Shown here piece after piece: positions 7,507-16,046 of a stretch of 64,000 nucleotides of DNA. Both the position numbers and the translations under genes were made by a program. The DNA is from Microbacterium amylolyticum (lineage in GTDB: Bacteria > Actinomycetota > Actinomycetes > Actinomycetales > Microbacteriaceae). The notes beneath the pieces were generated by a model, which was given only the letters and a program-made list of their open reading frames with translations, made no database searches and had not been told where the DNA came from. Positions within the stretch are counted from its first letter, which is position 1, and each line of letters opens with the position of its first letter. Location: positions 310,001-374,000 of the forward strand of contig NZ_CP049253.1 of the NCBI RefSeq assembly GCF_011046975.1, in the 5' to 3' direction.

Positions 7507-8789
7507 CGGGCCAGAATCGCCCCCATCGCCCGTGTGAGGTACCAGGGATCGATAACGGTTGTGAGCTCGCGCGCCGAGTGCATCGACAGAATCGGCACAC
7601 CCACATCAACTGTTCGGATACCGAGACGGGTGGCGGAGATGGGGCCAATCGTTGATCCGCACGGGACCTGGTTGTTCGAGATGAACTCCTGGGACGGAAC
7701 GCCCGCGTCGCGACACGCGGAGTTCCAGGCGGCGGCGCCGTGAGCGTCCGTTGCGTACCGCTGGTTCCCATTGATCTTCAAGATGGGGCCGCCGCCGGCA
7801 ACGGGCCGGTTTGCGGGGTCGTGGCGATCGGCATAGTTCGGGTGAACGGCGTGCCCAACGTCGCTCGAAACATGGAGCGAGGTCGCGAACGATATGGCCC
7901 GCTGTTCGTCTGTGGCGCCGAAGACGCCGAGGATGCGGCGCAGAACGTCCTCGTGGAAGGGCCCGGCAGCGCCGGATCGCGATGCGGAGCCGATTTCCTC
8001 GTGGTCGAAAGAGGCGAACATGGCGATCGAGCTCGCAGGCTTCGCCTGTTCGATGGCGATGAGTCCTGCGTGGGTCGACAGCAGATTGTCCATGCGCCCG
8101 CTCGCGAACATCTCCTCATGAGCGCCGAAAACGCGGGGCGGCTGCGTATCGGCCGCGACGATGTCGTAGCCGGCGATGTCCGCAGCGCGCACACCAGCGC
8201 GATCAGCCAGAACGGCGACGATGTCGGCGGATTCGGCTTCACCCAGGCCCCACACGGGAGCCGTGTGGCGCTGCTTATCGAGAGTGAGTCCGTCGTTCAC
8301 CTGACGATCAAGGTGAATGGCGAGCTGGGGGATACGCGCGATCGGCCCGGTGCGAACGATGTGCTCGGCGCCGTTCGACGTCACGATTCGTCCGGCAAGC
8401 TCAAGCTCGCGGTCGAGCCAGGAATTGAGGAGGGGGCCGCCATAGACCTCCCACCCCAACTGCCACCATCCGCCCGCGCCGACCGTGGTCGGACGCGGTT
8501 TGAGCTTGAAGGAGGGAGAGTCCGTGTGGGCGCCGACGATCGCGAATGGCGTTGTCGCCTCGACCGTTTCCGGCAACACGAAGGCGATAATCGACCCGTC
8601 CCGCACAACCAGATAACGCCCGCCCGGTGTCAGCTCCCACGCCTGTGCCTCGTCCAGCGGAACGAAACCGGCAGCGGTAAGGCGCCGTGACGCTTCCTGG
8701 GCGGCGTGATACGACGACGGGGAGGCCTGCACATACGCGGCGAGGTCATCGGCATGGGCACGTGCGGCTGCGGGGATCGAGTGAGTCAC
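7503..8789 (-). CDS. M18 family aminopeptidase (aspartyl-aminopeptidase type)
   Basis: A 428-residue cytoplasmic metalloprotease, normal length for M18. The two-zinc site residues appear in order: GAHTDSPSFKLKP (His, near residue 90), SGRMDN (bridging Asp), DHEEIGS (catalytic Glu-Glu) and the C-terminal MHSAREL (His). CGSTIGP is also conserved. It trims N-terminal acidic or neutral residues from peptides. The GTG start has no Shine-Dalgarno, but AAGAAT ends 6 bases upstream, so a leaderless mRNA is plausible. It heads a three-gene overlapping run. Confidence 0.92.
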   Translation of the reverse strand: MTHSIPAAARAHADDLAAYVQASPSSYHAAQEASRRLTAAGFVPLDEAQAWELTPGGRYLVVRDGSIIAFVLPETVEATTPFAIVGAHTDSPSFKLKPRPTTVGAGGWWQLGWEVYGGPLLNSWLDRELELAGRIVTSNGAEHIVRTGPIARIPQLAIHLDRQVNDGLTLDKQRHTAPVWGLGEAESADIVAVLADRAGVRAADIAGYDIVAADTQPPRVFGAHEEMFASGRMDNLLSTHAGLIAIEQAKPASSIAMFASFDHEEIGSASRSGAAGPFHEDVLRRILGVFGATDEQRAISFATSLHVSSDVGHAVHPNYADRHDPANRPVAGGGPILKINGNQRYATDAHGAAAWNSACRDAGVPSQEFISNNQVPCGSTIGPISATRLGIRTVDVGVPILSMHSARELTTVIDPWYLTRAMGAILAR

Positions 8790-8827
8790 CTGACCATTCT
8801 TCCCGATTGCGCCGTGAGGGGCTCGGA

Positions 8828-9535
8828 TCAGAGCGGCTTGATGAGCGTGGCGTCGTTGTTGCGAACGTTTCCCACCGCAGTGCCGACTTCGTGCCAGGCG
8901 AGAGACTCGGCAACGCGCGGCGCATCGTCAATTCCCGCGTCCAGAACATCGCGCGGATCGGAGGTATCGGTGTCCAGCCAGGCGTCCGCATGGTCGACAT
9001 CGAGAAAAACGGGCATGCGATGATGCACCGATCCGAGGCGTCCGACGGCTTCGCGCGTCAGAATCGTGAAGCTGAGAACCCAGCGTGCCGGATCCGTTTC
9101 GCCTGCTTCTGGGTTTCTCCACCACTCATAGAGCCCCGCGAACAGAACGGGGTCGCCGTCTGCAGAGTGGACGAACAGCGGAACCTTGCCTTCTTCGGTC
9201 GTTTTCCACTCGTAGTAACCCGTTGCTGGAATCACAGCCCGTCGGCTCTGCAACGCTGGCGCGAACATCTTCTTGTGCTCGAGTTCTTCCGCCCGCGCGT
9301 TGAAAGCCCGCTGGCCGATGCTGAGGTCTTTTGCCCAGCGCGGAACGAGGCCCCAGCGGGCACTCTCGAGGCGTCGCGTTGGAGGCTCCGTTTTCGATGA
9401 GTCCAGAACGATCGCGGCCGACTGCGTCGGCGCGATGTTGTATGACGGCGCGGGCAGATTGTCGGCGATGTGATCAGCGCGGAGTTCTCCCACGAGTTCA
9501 TTGCCGACTTTGGCCACCACGAAGCGTCCGCACAT
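8828..9535 (-). CDS. SOS response-associated peptidase family protein (SRAP, YedK/HMCES type)
   Basis: A 235-residue SRAP protein. Cys2 directly follows the start (MCGRF), the residue that, after Met removal, forms a thiazolidine crosslink with abasic sites in single-stranded DNA. Other conserved elements: SYNIAPTQ, FNARAE, VIPATGYYEWK and HHRMPVFLD (active-site Asn, Glu and His). It protects abasic sites at replication forks. No LexA-like box is seen near it. TACGCT lies 6 bases before the ATG, with no Shine-Dalgarno, suggesting a leaderless transcript. Confidence 0.93.
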   Translation of the reverse strand: MCGRFVVAKVGNELVGELRADHIADNLPAPSYNIAPTQSAAIVLDSSKTEPPTRRLESARWGLVPRWAKDLSIGQRAFNARAEELEHKKMFAPALQSRRAVIPATGYYEWKTTEEGKVPLFVHSADGDPVLFAGLYEWWRNPEAGETDPARWVLSFTILTREAVGRLGSVHHRMPVFLDVDHADAWLDTDTSDPRDVLDAGIDDAPRVAESLAWHEVGTAVGNVRNNDATLIKPL

Positions 9536-9541
9536 GCTTCG

Positions 9542-9547
9542 AGCGTA
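9542..9547 (-). promoter_or_regulatory. Candidate -10 hexamer of SRAP gene (leaderless)
   Basis: TACGCT (minus strand) ends 6 bases before the ATG at 9535. It fits TANNNT and places the transcript start at or next to the ATG. A convincing -35 is not visible. Confidence 0.5.
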
Positions 9548-9670
9548 CGCGTTGACGCCTGTCGTGCGAAGTATGCGGATGAATGGGCCGGGTGAACGCG
9601 GGATGCTTCGTCGGTAACGTTTAGGTCACGGGCGCGACGCACATGGACGTGTGACGCGCGGGAGGGCGCC

Positions 9671-10255
9671 ATGCCTATTTCGCGACTTATCCGGACCATC
9701 ACCGCTGCCACATGCCGGGCCGCGCGGGGAAGCGTTGTGAAACGCACAGCGGCGGTGTGCGCGGCCACAGCGGCCCTGTTTGGGGCGGGCTTTGCGCTGG
9801 CTTTGTCGGCGCTGCAGTTGACGCCACTCGTGATTATCTCGGGGTCCATGGAGCCCGAGTTTCCCGTGGGCACCATCGTCTATTCCGAAACGGTTGCCGT
9901 AGAGGAGGTGGATATTGGCGATGTCGTCACCACCGATCGCTTCAATGGTCCCGGAACTGTCACGCACCGTGTTGTGCACATTGATTTCAGCTCACAGATC
10001 GCCGACGGAACGGCAGTTCTGACGCTGAAGGGAGATGCGAACTCCGGCATTGACCGTGAGGGATACACGGTGACGGAAGTGGGGGTCACGCGCTTCGCTG
10101 TTCCCTACATCGGTCTCCCACAACTGTGGGTGCAGGATCTCCTCGGGATCGATCCGCTCCTGCACGGATCATTGGAAGTCCCGCGAGCGATGCCCGATTC
10201 CGACGCGGAGGTCTTCGACACCGTCGGCGACAACATTGACGACGCCCTCGGGTGA
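9671..10255 (+). CDS. Signal peptidase I, Sec11/SipW (ER-type)
   Basis: A 194-residue membrane protease with a basic N-terminus and one hydrophobic anchor (about residues 30-55). The catalytic serine is in ISGSMEP and the general base is His in THRVVH rather than Lys, which marks the archaeal/SipW class; LKGDAN is the conserved third box. It would cleave Sec signal peptides outside the membrane. A GGGAGGG Shine-Dalgarno precedes ATG 9671. The second C-terminal membrane anchor of many SipW proteins is not evident. Its last 87 bases overlap the 3' end of dnaE2 on the other strand. No dedicated substrate gene lies beside it. Confidence 0.85.
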   Translation: MPISRLIRTITAATCRAARGSVVKRTAAVCAATAALFGAGFALALSALQLTPLVIISGSMEPEFPVGTIVYSETVAVEEVDIGDVVTTDRFNGPGTVTHRVVHIDFSSQIADGTAVLTLKGDANSGIDREGYTVTEVGVTRFAVPYIGLPQLWVQDLLGIDPLLHGSLEVPRAMPDSDAEVFDTVGDNIDDALG

Positions 10256-13200
10256 ACGCTCGAGCACGCCGCGAATGATGAGCGCAGGACTGTCACGCAG
10301 AAGACGGCGGAACCGTGTCCACACGCCAACGGAGCAGATCACGTTCACCAGACCGTGCTCGTCTTCCAGGTTGAGGAAGGTGACCCCGGACGCGGTCGCG
10401 GGTCGTTGGCGATGTGTGACGAGACCGGCAATTTCGATGCGCCGCTCTGACTCATGTGTGCGCAGCTGACGAGAGGTGAGAACGCCTCGGGCATCGAGCG
10501 GACCGCGAAAATGTGTGAGGGGATGATCGTCGGAGGAAATCCCCGTCGCCCAGAGATCGCTCGCCAGCCGTTCGTAGCTTGTCGGATCGGGGAAGAGCGG
10601 AGGCTGTACGGCCTGCACAGTTCCCTCAAGGAACTCGGGACGGTCCTTGGCAGCGGCGCCCGCGAGCCACAGTGCCTCCCGAGTGCCGTACCCGAAAGAA
10701 GCGAACGCTCCCGCTGTTGCGAGCGCTTCCACCTGGGCGGTGTTGAGGCCCGTGCGGCGAACGAGGTTGTTCAATGATGTGAACGCGCCACCCCGTGTCC
10801 GCTCCTCGATGATTCTCTGCGCCGTTTTCTCGCCGATTCCCGTCACGCCCGCTAGCCCGAGCCGCACAGCAAAACCCCCGTCACGCCGATGCTCCTCATG
10901 CCGGTCGGGCGCCGAGGCATCGAACCTGGCCGGGGGTGTCTCCCGACCATCCGCGAGATGATCGCGCAGACAATCAGCCAGCCCCGTCGGCCCGCGACGA
11001 TTCGGGTCACGCGCTTCCAGCGCTTCCTCGGCGCCCGAGAGGGAGATGTCCGGCCGGAGCACCTCGACACCGTGCCGCCGGGCATCAGCGGTGAGCGTGG
11101 CGGGGGAGTAAAACCCCATCGGCTGTGCACGCAGGAGTGCCGCAAGAAAAGCCGCGGGGTAGTGCAGTTTGATCCACGAGCTCGCGTAGACGAGCAGGGC
11201 GAAAGACAGCGAGTGGGACTCCGCGAATCCGAAATTGGCGAACGCCTGGATCTGCGCGTAAATCGACTCGGCGAGCTGTCCCGTGATGCCGTTGCGTGCC
11301 ATGCCGGCGTAGAGCTTTTCCTTCAGCGAGTCGATGCGTTCCTGACCGCGCTTGGATCCCATCGCGCGGCGGAGGAGATCGGCGTCTTCTCCCGTGCAGT
11401 CGCCGACAGCCATCGCCATCTGCATCAGCTGTTCTTGAAAAACGGGAATGCCGAGGGTCCGCCGCAATACGGGTTCGAGCTTTGGGTGTGCATAGGTGAC
11501 GGGCTCTGTTCCCATCCGGCGTCGCACGAAAGGGTGCACAGCGCCACCCTGGATCGGGCCGGGGCGAATGAGTGCGATCTGAACAACGAGGTCATAGAAG
11601 CACCGCGGCTGCAACCGCGGCAAAAGCCCCATCTGTGCGCGCGACTCCACCTGGAACACCCCGATCGAGTCGGCCCGGCACAGCATGTCGTACACGGCAG
11701 GTTCCTCGCGTGGCAGATCCCGTAACTCGAACGCCTCGCCCGTGGAGGCACGGATGATGTCGAAGCAATGTTGCAGAGCTGAGAGCATGCCTAGGCCTAG
11801 CAGATCGAACTTCACGAGCCCCATCCACGCCGCGTCGTCCTTGTCCCACTGGATCACGGTGCGATCCGGCATGCGGGCGTGCTCGATCGGAACAACCTCG
11901 CCGACGGGACGATCGGTGAGCACCATGCCACCCGAGTGGATACCGAGATGCCGCGGCGCTTTCAGAAGCTCGGATGCGTATTCGATGACGCGATCCGGGA
12001 TCGTGTGATCGGGCCCGGAATCGAGTTTCCCGCCCCAGCGTTCCACCTGGCGTGACCAGGCGTCCTGCTGACCGGGGGAATAGCCGAGCGCCCGTGCAAC
12101 ATCACGGACGGCGTTCTTCGGGCGGTACTGGATTACCGTGGCCACCTGGGCCGCGCGGTCGCGTCCGTAGCGCTGGTAGACCCACTGGATGATCTCTTCG
12201 CGGCGATCGCTATCGAAGTCCACATCGATGTCCGGCTCTTCGTCGCGCATCGCTGAGAGAAAGCGTTCGAACGGTAGCTGATAGGCGATCGCATCGACGG
12301 CCGTGATGTTCAGGAGGTAGCAGACGGCGCTGTTGGCCGCCGAGCCCCGCCCCTGGCAGAGGATGCCGCGGCGTCGTGCCTCCTGAACGATGTCGTGGAC
12401 GATGAGGAAGTAGCCGGGAAAGTCTTTTTGTTCGATGACATCGAGTTCGTGCGCAATGCGCTGTCGGTCTTCTTCACGAAGGCGGGGGTAACGCTGAGGA
12501 ACGGCGGCCCACACGAGTTTGCGCAGATAGGACATCGGCGTATGGGGCGCGGGAACCTGCTGTTTTGGCAGAGCGGGCTTTGCCCTGCGGAGGGGAAAAG
12601 CGAGCTCAGCGGCCAGGTCGGCTGCGCGTTCGATTGCCTCCGTATGCCGGGGAAGGAGCCTGGCCATTTCATCGCCGGAGCGCAGGTGGGCTGATGCGTG
12701 GGCCGGGAGCCATCCGTCGAGGTCGTCCATGCTGCGGGTGGCTCGAATTGCCGCAACGGCCTGAGCAAGTGGTGCCTTGTCTGGTGTTGCGTAGTGAACC
12801 CCGTTGGTGGCAATCGTTGGCACTCCCACACGCTGGGCAATCTGCGCCAGAACATCGATTCTGTTGTCATCGAGGGGGTCGCCGTGATGGGTGAGTTCGA
12901 CAAAGACGCTGTCGTTGCCGAACAGATCAACGAGTCGTCTGAGCTCCTTCTCGGCCGCAGAGATACGTTCCGCCCGTGGCAGATTACGTCGCAGAGCCCG
13001 GCCGACCGCCCCCTTGCGGCAACCGGTGAGAACGGCGATGTGCCCGGCCGTGTGCTCTGCGAGTTCTTCGATGTCGTATAGCGGGCGCCCTTTCTGGCGG
13101 CCGCGTAGCTGCGCACGCGTGATCGCTCCGGCGAGCCGGTGATAGCCCTCTTCGCCGCGCGCGAGGGTGAGCAGGTGCGTGCCGACGGGGTCGGCGATTC

Positions 13201-13594
13201 CCTGTTGCGGAGCAGGAAGGCCGAACGAGAGCTCGGAGCCGAATACGGTGCGAAGCGATGTGTGCTCGGCGGCCTCCGCGAAACGCACTATTCCGGGGAA
13301 TCCATCGTGGTCGGTGAGGGCGAGCGCCTCAAGCCCCAGCCGCTCTGCTTCTTCTACCAACTGCTCGGGGGAGCTCGCACCGTCGAGAAAAGAAAACGAC
13401 GAGTGTGCATGGAGTTCGGCGTAGCGCGTTAGCGAGGGTGTTCGCGTGATGACCGGCGGGTCGTATGGCGTGCGTTTTGTGCTCCACGCCGGGCTGTCCC
13501 CGGCGTCTGCGCCAACGGGGCGCAGATCGGGGCGTGTGCCGCTGAGAGCGCGCTCGAGCTCGCTCCAGGGGATCGGGGGATTTTTCCACCCCAT
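10169..13594 (-). CDS. dnaE2: Error-prone DNA polymerase III alpha subunit DnaE2
   Basis: A 1141-residue polymerase that copies damaged DNA during the SOS response together with ImuA and ImuB. Visible parts: an N-terminal PHP domain (YAELHAHSSFSFLDGAS), the catalytic aspartates in PDIDVDFDSDRR, the tandem helix-hairpin-helix GVTGIGEKTAQRI and a C-terminal OB-fold starting IEIAGLVTHRQRP. It ends in SRDF, as usual for DnaE2. The start at 13594 is chosen because its ATG overlaps the imuB stop (TAATG); an in-frame GTG/ATG 27 bases upstream would lie within imuB. It lacks the tau- and clamp-binding tail of replicative DnaE. Confidence 0.95.
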   Translation of the reverse strand: MGWKNPPIPWSELERALSGTRPDLRPVGADAGDSPAWSTKRTPYDPPVITRTPSLTRYAELHAHSSFSFLDGASSPEQLVEEAERLGLEALALTDHDGFPGIVRFAEAAEHTSLRTVFGSELSFGLPAPQQGIADPVGTHLLTLARGEEGYHRLAGAITRAQLRGRQKGRPLYDIEELAEHTAGHIAVLTGCRKGAVGRALRRNLPRAERISAAEKELRRLVDLFGNDSVFVELTHHGDPLDDNRIDVLAQIAQRVGVPTIATNGVHYATPDKAPLAQAVAAIRATRSMDDLDGWLPAHASAHLRSGDEMARLLPRHTEAIERAADLAAELAFPLRRAKPALPKQQVPAPHTPMSYLRKLVWAAVPQRYPRLREEDRQRIAHELDVIEQKDFPGYFLIVHDIVQEARRRGILCQGRGSAANSAVCYLLNITAVDAIAYQLPFERFLSAMRDEEPDIDVDFDSDRREEIIQWVYQRYGRDRAAQVATVIQYRPKNAVRDVARALGYSPGQQDAWSRQVERWGGKLDSGPDHTIPDRVIEYASELLKAPRHLGIHSGGMVLTDRPVGEVVPIEHARMPDRTVIQWDKDDAAWMGLVKFDLLGLGMLSALQHCFDIIRASTGEAFELRDLPREEPAVYDMLCRADSIGVFQVESRAQMGLLPRLQPRCFYDLVVQIALIRPGPIQGGAVHPFVRRRMGTEPVTYAHPKLEPVLRRTLGIPVFQEQLMQMAMAVGDCTGEDADLLRRAMGSKRGQERIDSLKEKLYAGMARNGITGQLAESIYAQIQAFANFGFAESHSLSFALLVYASSWIKLHYPAAFLAALLRAQPMGFYSPATLTADARRHGVEVLRPDISLSGAEEALEARDPNRRGPTGLADCLRDHLADGRETPPARFDASAPDRHEEHRRDGGFAVRLGLAGVTGIGEKTAQRIIEERTRGGAFTSLNNLVRRTGLNTAQVEALATAGAFASFGYGTREALWLAGAAAKDRPEFLEGTVQAVQPPLFPDPTSYERLASDLWATGISSDDHPLTHFRGPLDARGVLTSRQLRTHESERRIEIAGLVTHRQRPATASGVTFLNLEDEHGLVNVICSVGVWTRFRRLLRDSPALIIRGVLERSPEGVVNVVADGVEDLRVGIGHRSRDFQ

Positions 13595-15234
13595 TACGAG
13601 TACTTCCCCTCTAACCACCACTCGCCATTTTCGAGAACGACGAGCCAGGCATCACCCGACGCATCAATCACCTGGAAGCGGTGCGCATGGCGCGCGCGAT
13701 CGACATCCCATGTGTGTTCGACAACCGGCCACGGCCCCGCCCATCCGGTAACGGCCTTTCCCGCGATCTCTGCGGGAGGAGCCGTGAGGAGGCCACGTTC
13801 ATCAACCCGAACCTCGGCGCCTGCCGCGCCGGATACTCGAACAGAGCGAGGCAAGCGGAAGATTTCCGTGGGAAGCGGATCGGGAAGCGAACCGGGCCAT
13901 GGCAGCGCAGGATCGCGGTCTGATGTCTGCGCATCGCCCCAGGGCACGAGCACCTCGCGTTCGGCGAGGAACCGCCCTCCCGCGAGCGTTGGCGTGAGAA
14001 CGCCCTCGTGTCCGAGCGTGGACTGGAGCCTCGTCATGGCGTGGTGCGAACGTTCGTCCGGCCCCTGGCCGATAAGCGTCGGCTGATGGGCTGTGGCGGC
14101 ATCGACCGCCTCCGGCTCGATGAGTACACGGCTGGCACCGCCGGGGAGGGCGCTTTCTGACGGTGAGAGTTGCGCCTGCACTGGGGCTTTGTGACGGGCC
14201 TCGGCCTCGAGCTGCCACCGCACCCGGTCGACGACGCTTGCGGCATCGAAGTGTTCGGGATGCTGCCAGATGCGCTCGCTCCGACCTCCGAGGTCGCTCT
14301 CGATTGTGATGCGCACTGCTGTGACGATGAGGCCTTCTGCGGCGGCGGCGTTGCAGAACGCCTCGGCCGTCTGACGCACGGCGAAGGCCACCTGCTCGGC
14401 CATGTCCAACGGGGGCTCGAACGCGATCTCGCGGACGATCTCTGTCGGCGGGGGCATCGGGGAAACGTGGCGGGAGTCTGCCCCGGAAGCGAGTGCGCGC
14501 AGACGGAGCCCGTGATCGCCAAGACGGTCGTGAACGAGCTCGGGTGAAAGTTGCGTGAAGCCGCCGAGGGTGCGGATACCGAGCCGGGCAAGCAGGAGTG
14601 CGATATCACGATCGCCGAGGGCGGTCACGGGAAGCGGGGCGAGAAAATCGGCTGCACCGCCGGGAGGAACGATGGCAATGGGAGGAGAGTCGGCCCGTGT
14701 GCCCGCGCTGCGCGCGGCCTGCTCTGCTGTGAAGATCCCGTCGGCGATACCCGCGTGTGCATGGGGGAAGCCGGCGTGCGCGAGCGCGCCGAGCAGAGCT
14801 TCCGCTGCGGAGCGTTCGCCCCGATAAAACCGTGCGGGCCCGCGAGCCCGCAGAGCGGCAAGACCCGGGCGCAGCGGCTGTACACCGGGGGAGAGGCGCT
14901 CGAGAACCGCGAGGACATCGTGAAAAGACCGAGCATCCCTGCTCTCGTCAGCACGCGCGATGCGGAGGGCAGGGCACGCGGCCTGCGCATCTCTGCGGCG
15001 CTGGGCGCGGGAGACTCCGGCGTTGCGGGCGGCCTGGTTGCAGGCAACTACCGTGTTTCCGTGGAACAGGGCGATCGGATCACTGTCTTCCGGACGGTCA
15101 GCGGCTCCGATCTCACGTGCTGTGGAACGCAGATACGCCACGATGGGCCAATCGGGAATCCACACGGTGATCACTCGCACCGGGGGTGCTGACGGGTTCG
15201 TGAGCGCGGAGACGCCCTCGCGAACCGCGTTCAT
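13594..15234 (-). CDS. imuB: Y-family polymerase-like protein ImuB
   Basis: A 546-residue protein related to Y-family polymerases. It starts VRVITVWIPDWPIVAYL, where the catalytic acidic residue of active Y-family polymerases is not in its usual setting, as in ImuB, and carries the helix-hairpin-helix-like LLARLGIRTLGGFTQL. By family knowledge ImuB is catalytically dead and links DnaE2 to the beta clamp. ATG 15234 overlaps the imuA stop (ATGA), and its TAA overlaps dnaE2; the frame is open upstream but those codons fall inside imuA. All three genes should be read from the SOS-controlled promoter upstream of imuA. Confidence 0.9.
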   Translation of the reverse strand: MNAVREGVSALTNPSAPPVRVITVWIPDWPIVAYLRSTAREIGAADRPEDSDPIALFHGNTVVACNQAARNAGVSRAQRRRDAQAACPALRIARADESRDARSFHDVLAVLERLSPGVQPLRPGLAALRARGPARFYRGERSAAEALLGALAHAGFPHAHAGIADGIFTAEQAARSAGTRADSPPIAIVPPGGAADFLAPLPVTALGDRDIALLLARLGIRTLGGFTQLSPELVHDRLGDHGLRLRALASGADSRHVSPMPPPTEIVREIAFEPPLDMAEQVAFAVRQTAEAFCNAAAAEGLIVTAVRITIESDLGGRSERIWQHPEHFDAASVVDRVRWQLEAEARHKAPVQAQLSPSESALPGGASRVLIEPEAVDAATAHQPTLIGQGPDERSHHAMTRLQSTLGHEGVLTPTLAGGRFLAEREVLVPWGDAQTSDRDPALPWPGSLPDPLPTEIFRLPRSVRVSGAAGAEVRVDERGLLTAPPAEIAGKAVTGWAGPWPVVEHTWDVDRARHAHRFQVIDASGDAWLVVLENGEWWLEGKYS

Positions 15235-15932
15235 GCTCCGACCGCCCGCAGTCGCGGACGCTCCATGTGTGCGTGGGCGGCGGACTCCAGTTGGCCCGAT
15301 GGGCCGGGGAGGAGGACGCGAACAGAGCGCTCGTGCGGAATTCCCCGTCCGCCAGCAGCGATCGTGACGGCCCGCGAGGCGATAACGCCGTGGCCGTTGT
15401 CGACGCCCTTCCACTCCGGATCACGCATTGTGAGAAACGCATCGGCCCCCGGCCAGGGGCCGCACACGAGCAACGTGCCACCGCGATCGCGAAGGCGGGC
15501 ATCGAGGCGAGCGACCTCACCGGGCATGACGCGACCCTGCGGACGTACGGCGACAACAGGGAAGACCTCGGCCGCATGATCGGCTGCCTGCATCCAGCGC
15601 TCTCCGGGATGAGGAACGAACACGAGGCGTGAGAGATCTGCCCCGTGAGCCTCGGCGGCGGCGGCGGAGAGATGAGGAAGGCCGATTGCCGCGCACCATG
15701 CGCCCTCGGAAGAGGGGGCGCCGAGAAGCGCGAGCAGAAGGCTGGCGGAATCCGGCAGGGCATACGCGGCGCCGGGGCGCAACCCGCCGTGCGGGAACAG
15801 GGGGCTGATAGCAGAGGGAACCGGCAGCGCATCGACCGTGGCCGTGCGCCGCTGCATCTGCCCGATCTGCGCGCGGAGCTGCGTGACCTGGGAGATCTGT
15901 TCCGCCCGTTGGGCGGCTTGAACGACAGCCAT
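15231..15932 (-). CDS. imuA: ImuA-like mutasome protein (RecA-related)
   Basis: A 233-residue protein at the head of imuA-imuB-dnaE2. It begins MAVVQAAQRAEQISQV and has a RecA/SulA-like core (PLFPHGGLRPGAAYAL, SLLLALLGAP), but the P-loop lysine is missing, so ATP binding is unlikely. ATG 15932 is preceded by GGAGG at good spacing. A LexA-like box lies just upstream, so induction by DNA damage is expected. Its stop overlaps the imuB start. The role in recruiting ImuB and DnaE2 follows from the mycobacterial system. Confidence 0.82.
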   Translation of the reverse strand: MAVVQAAQRAEQISQVTQLRAQIGQMQRRTATVDALPVPSAISPLFPHGGLRPGAAYALPDSASLLLALLGAPSSEGAWCAAIGLPHLSAAAAEAHGADLSRLVFVPHPGERWMQAADHAAEVFPVVAVRPQGRVMPGEVARLDARLRDRGGTLLVCGPWPGADAFLTMRDPEWKGVDNGHGVIASRAVTIAAGGRGIPHERSVRVLLPGPSGQLESAAHAHMERPRLRAVGA

Positions 15933-15948
15933 TCCCACACCTCCAGAA

Positions 15949-15964
15949 TAGAACGTATGTTCGA
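15949..15964. promoter_or_regulatory. LexA (SOS) box of imuA-imuB-dnaE2
   Basis: TAGAAC-GTAT-GTTCGA matches the actinobacterial LexA consensus TCGAAC-N4-GTTCGA with one mismatch. It lies 16 bases upstream of the imuA start, overlapping the expected promoter, so LexA would repress the operon. A weaker copy, TCGAAC-ACTA-TTCCGA, sits at 15981-15996. Confidence 0.8.
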
Positions 15965-16046
15965 TACTAACAATGAGTATTCGAACACTATTCCGAACCC
16001 CTGACAAACAAGCGGGGCGGAGCGGGGCTTCGTGAACGGGCGTGCG

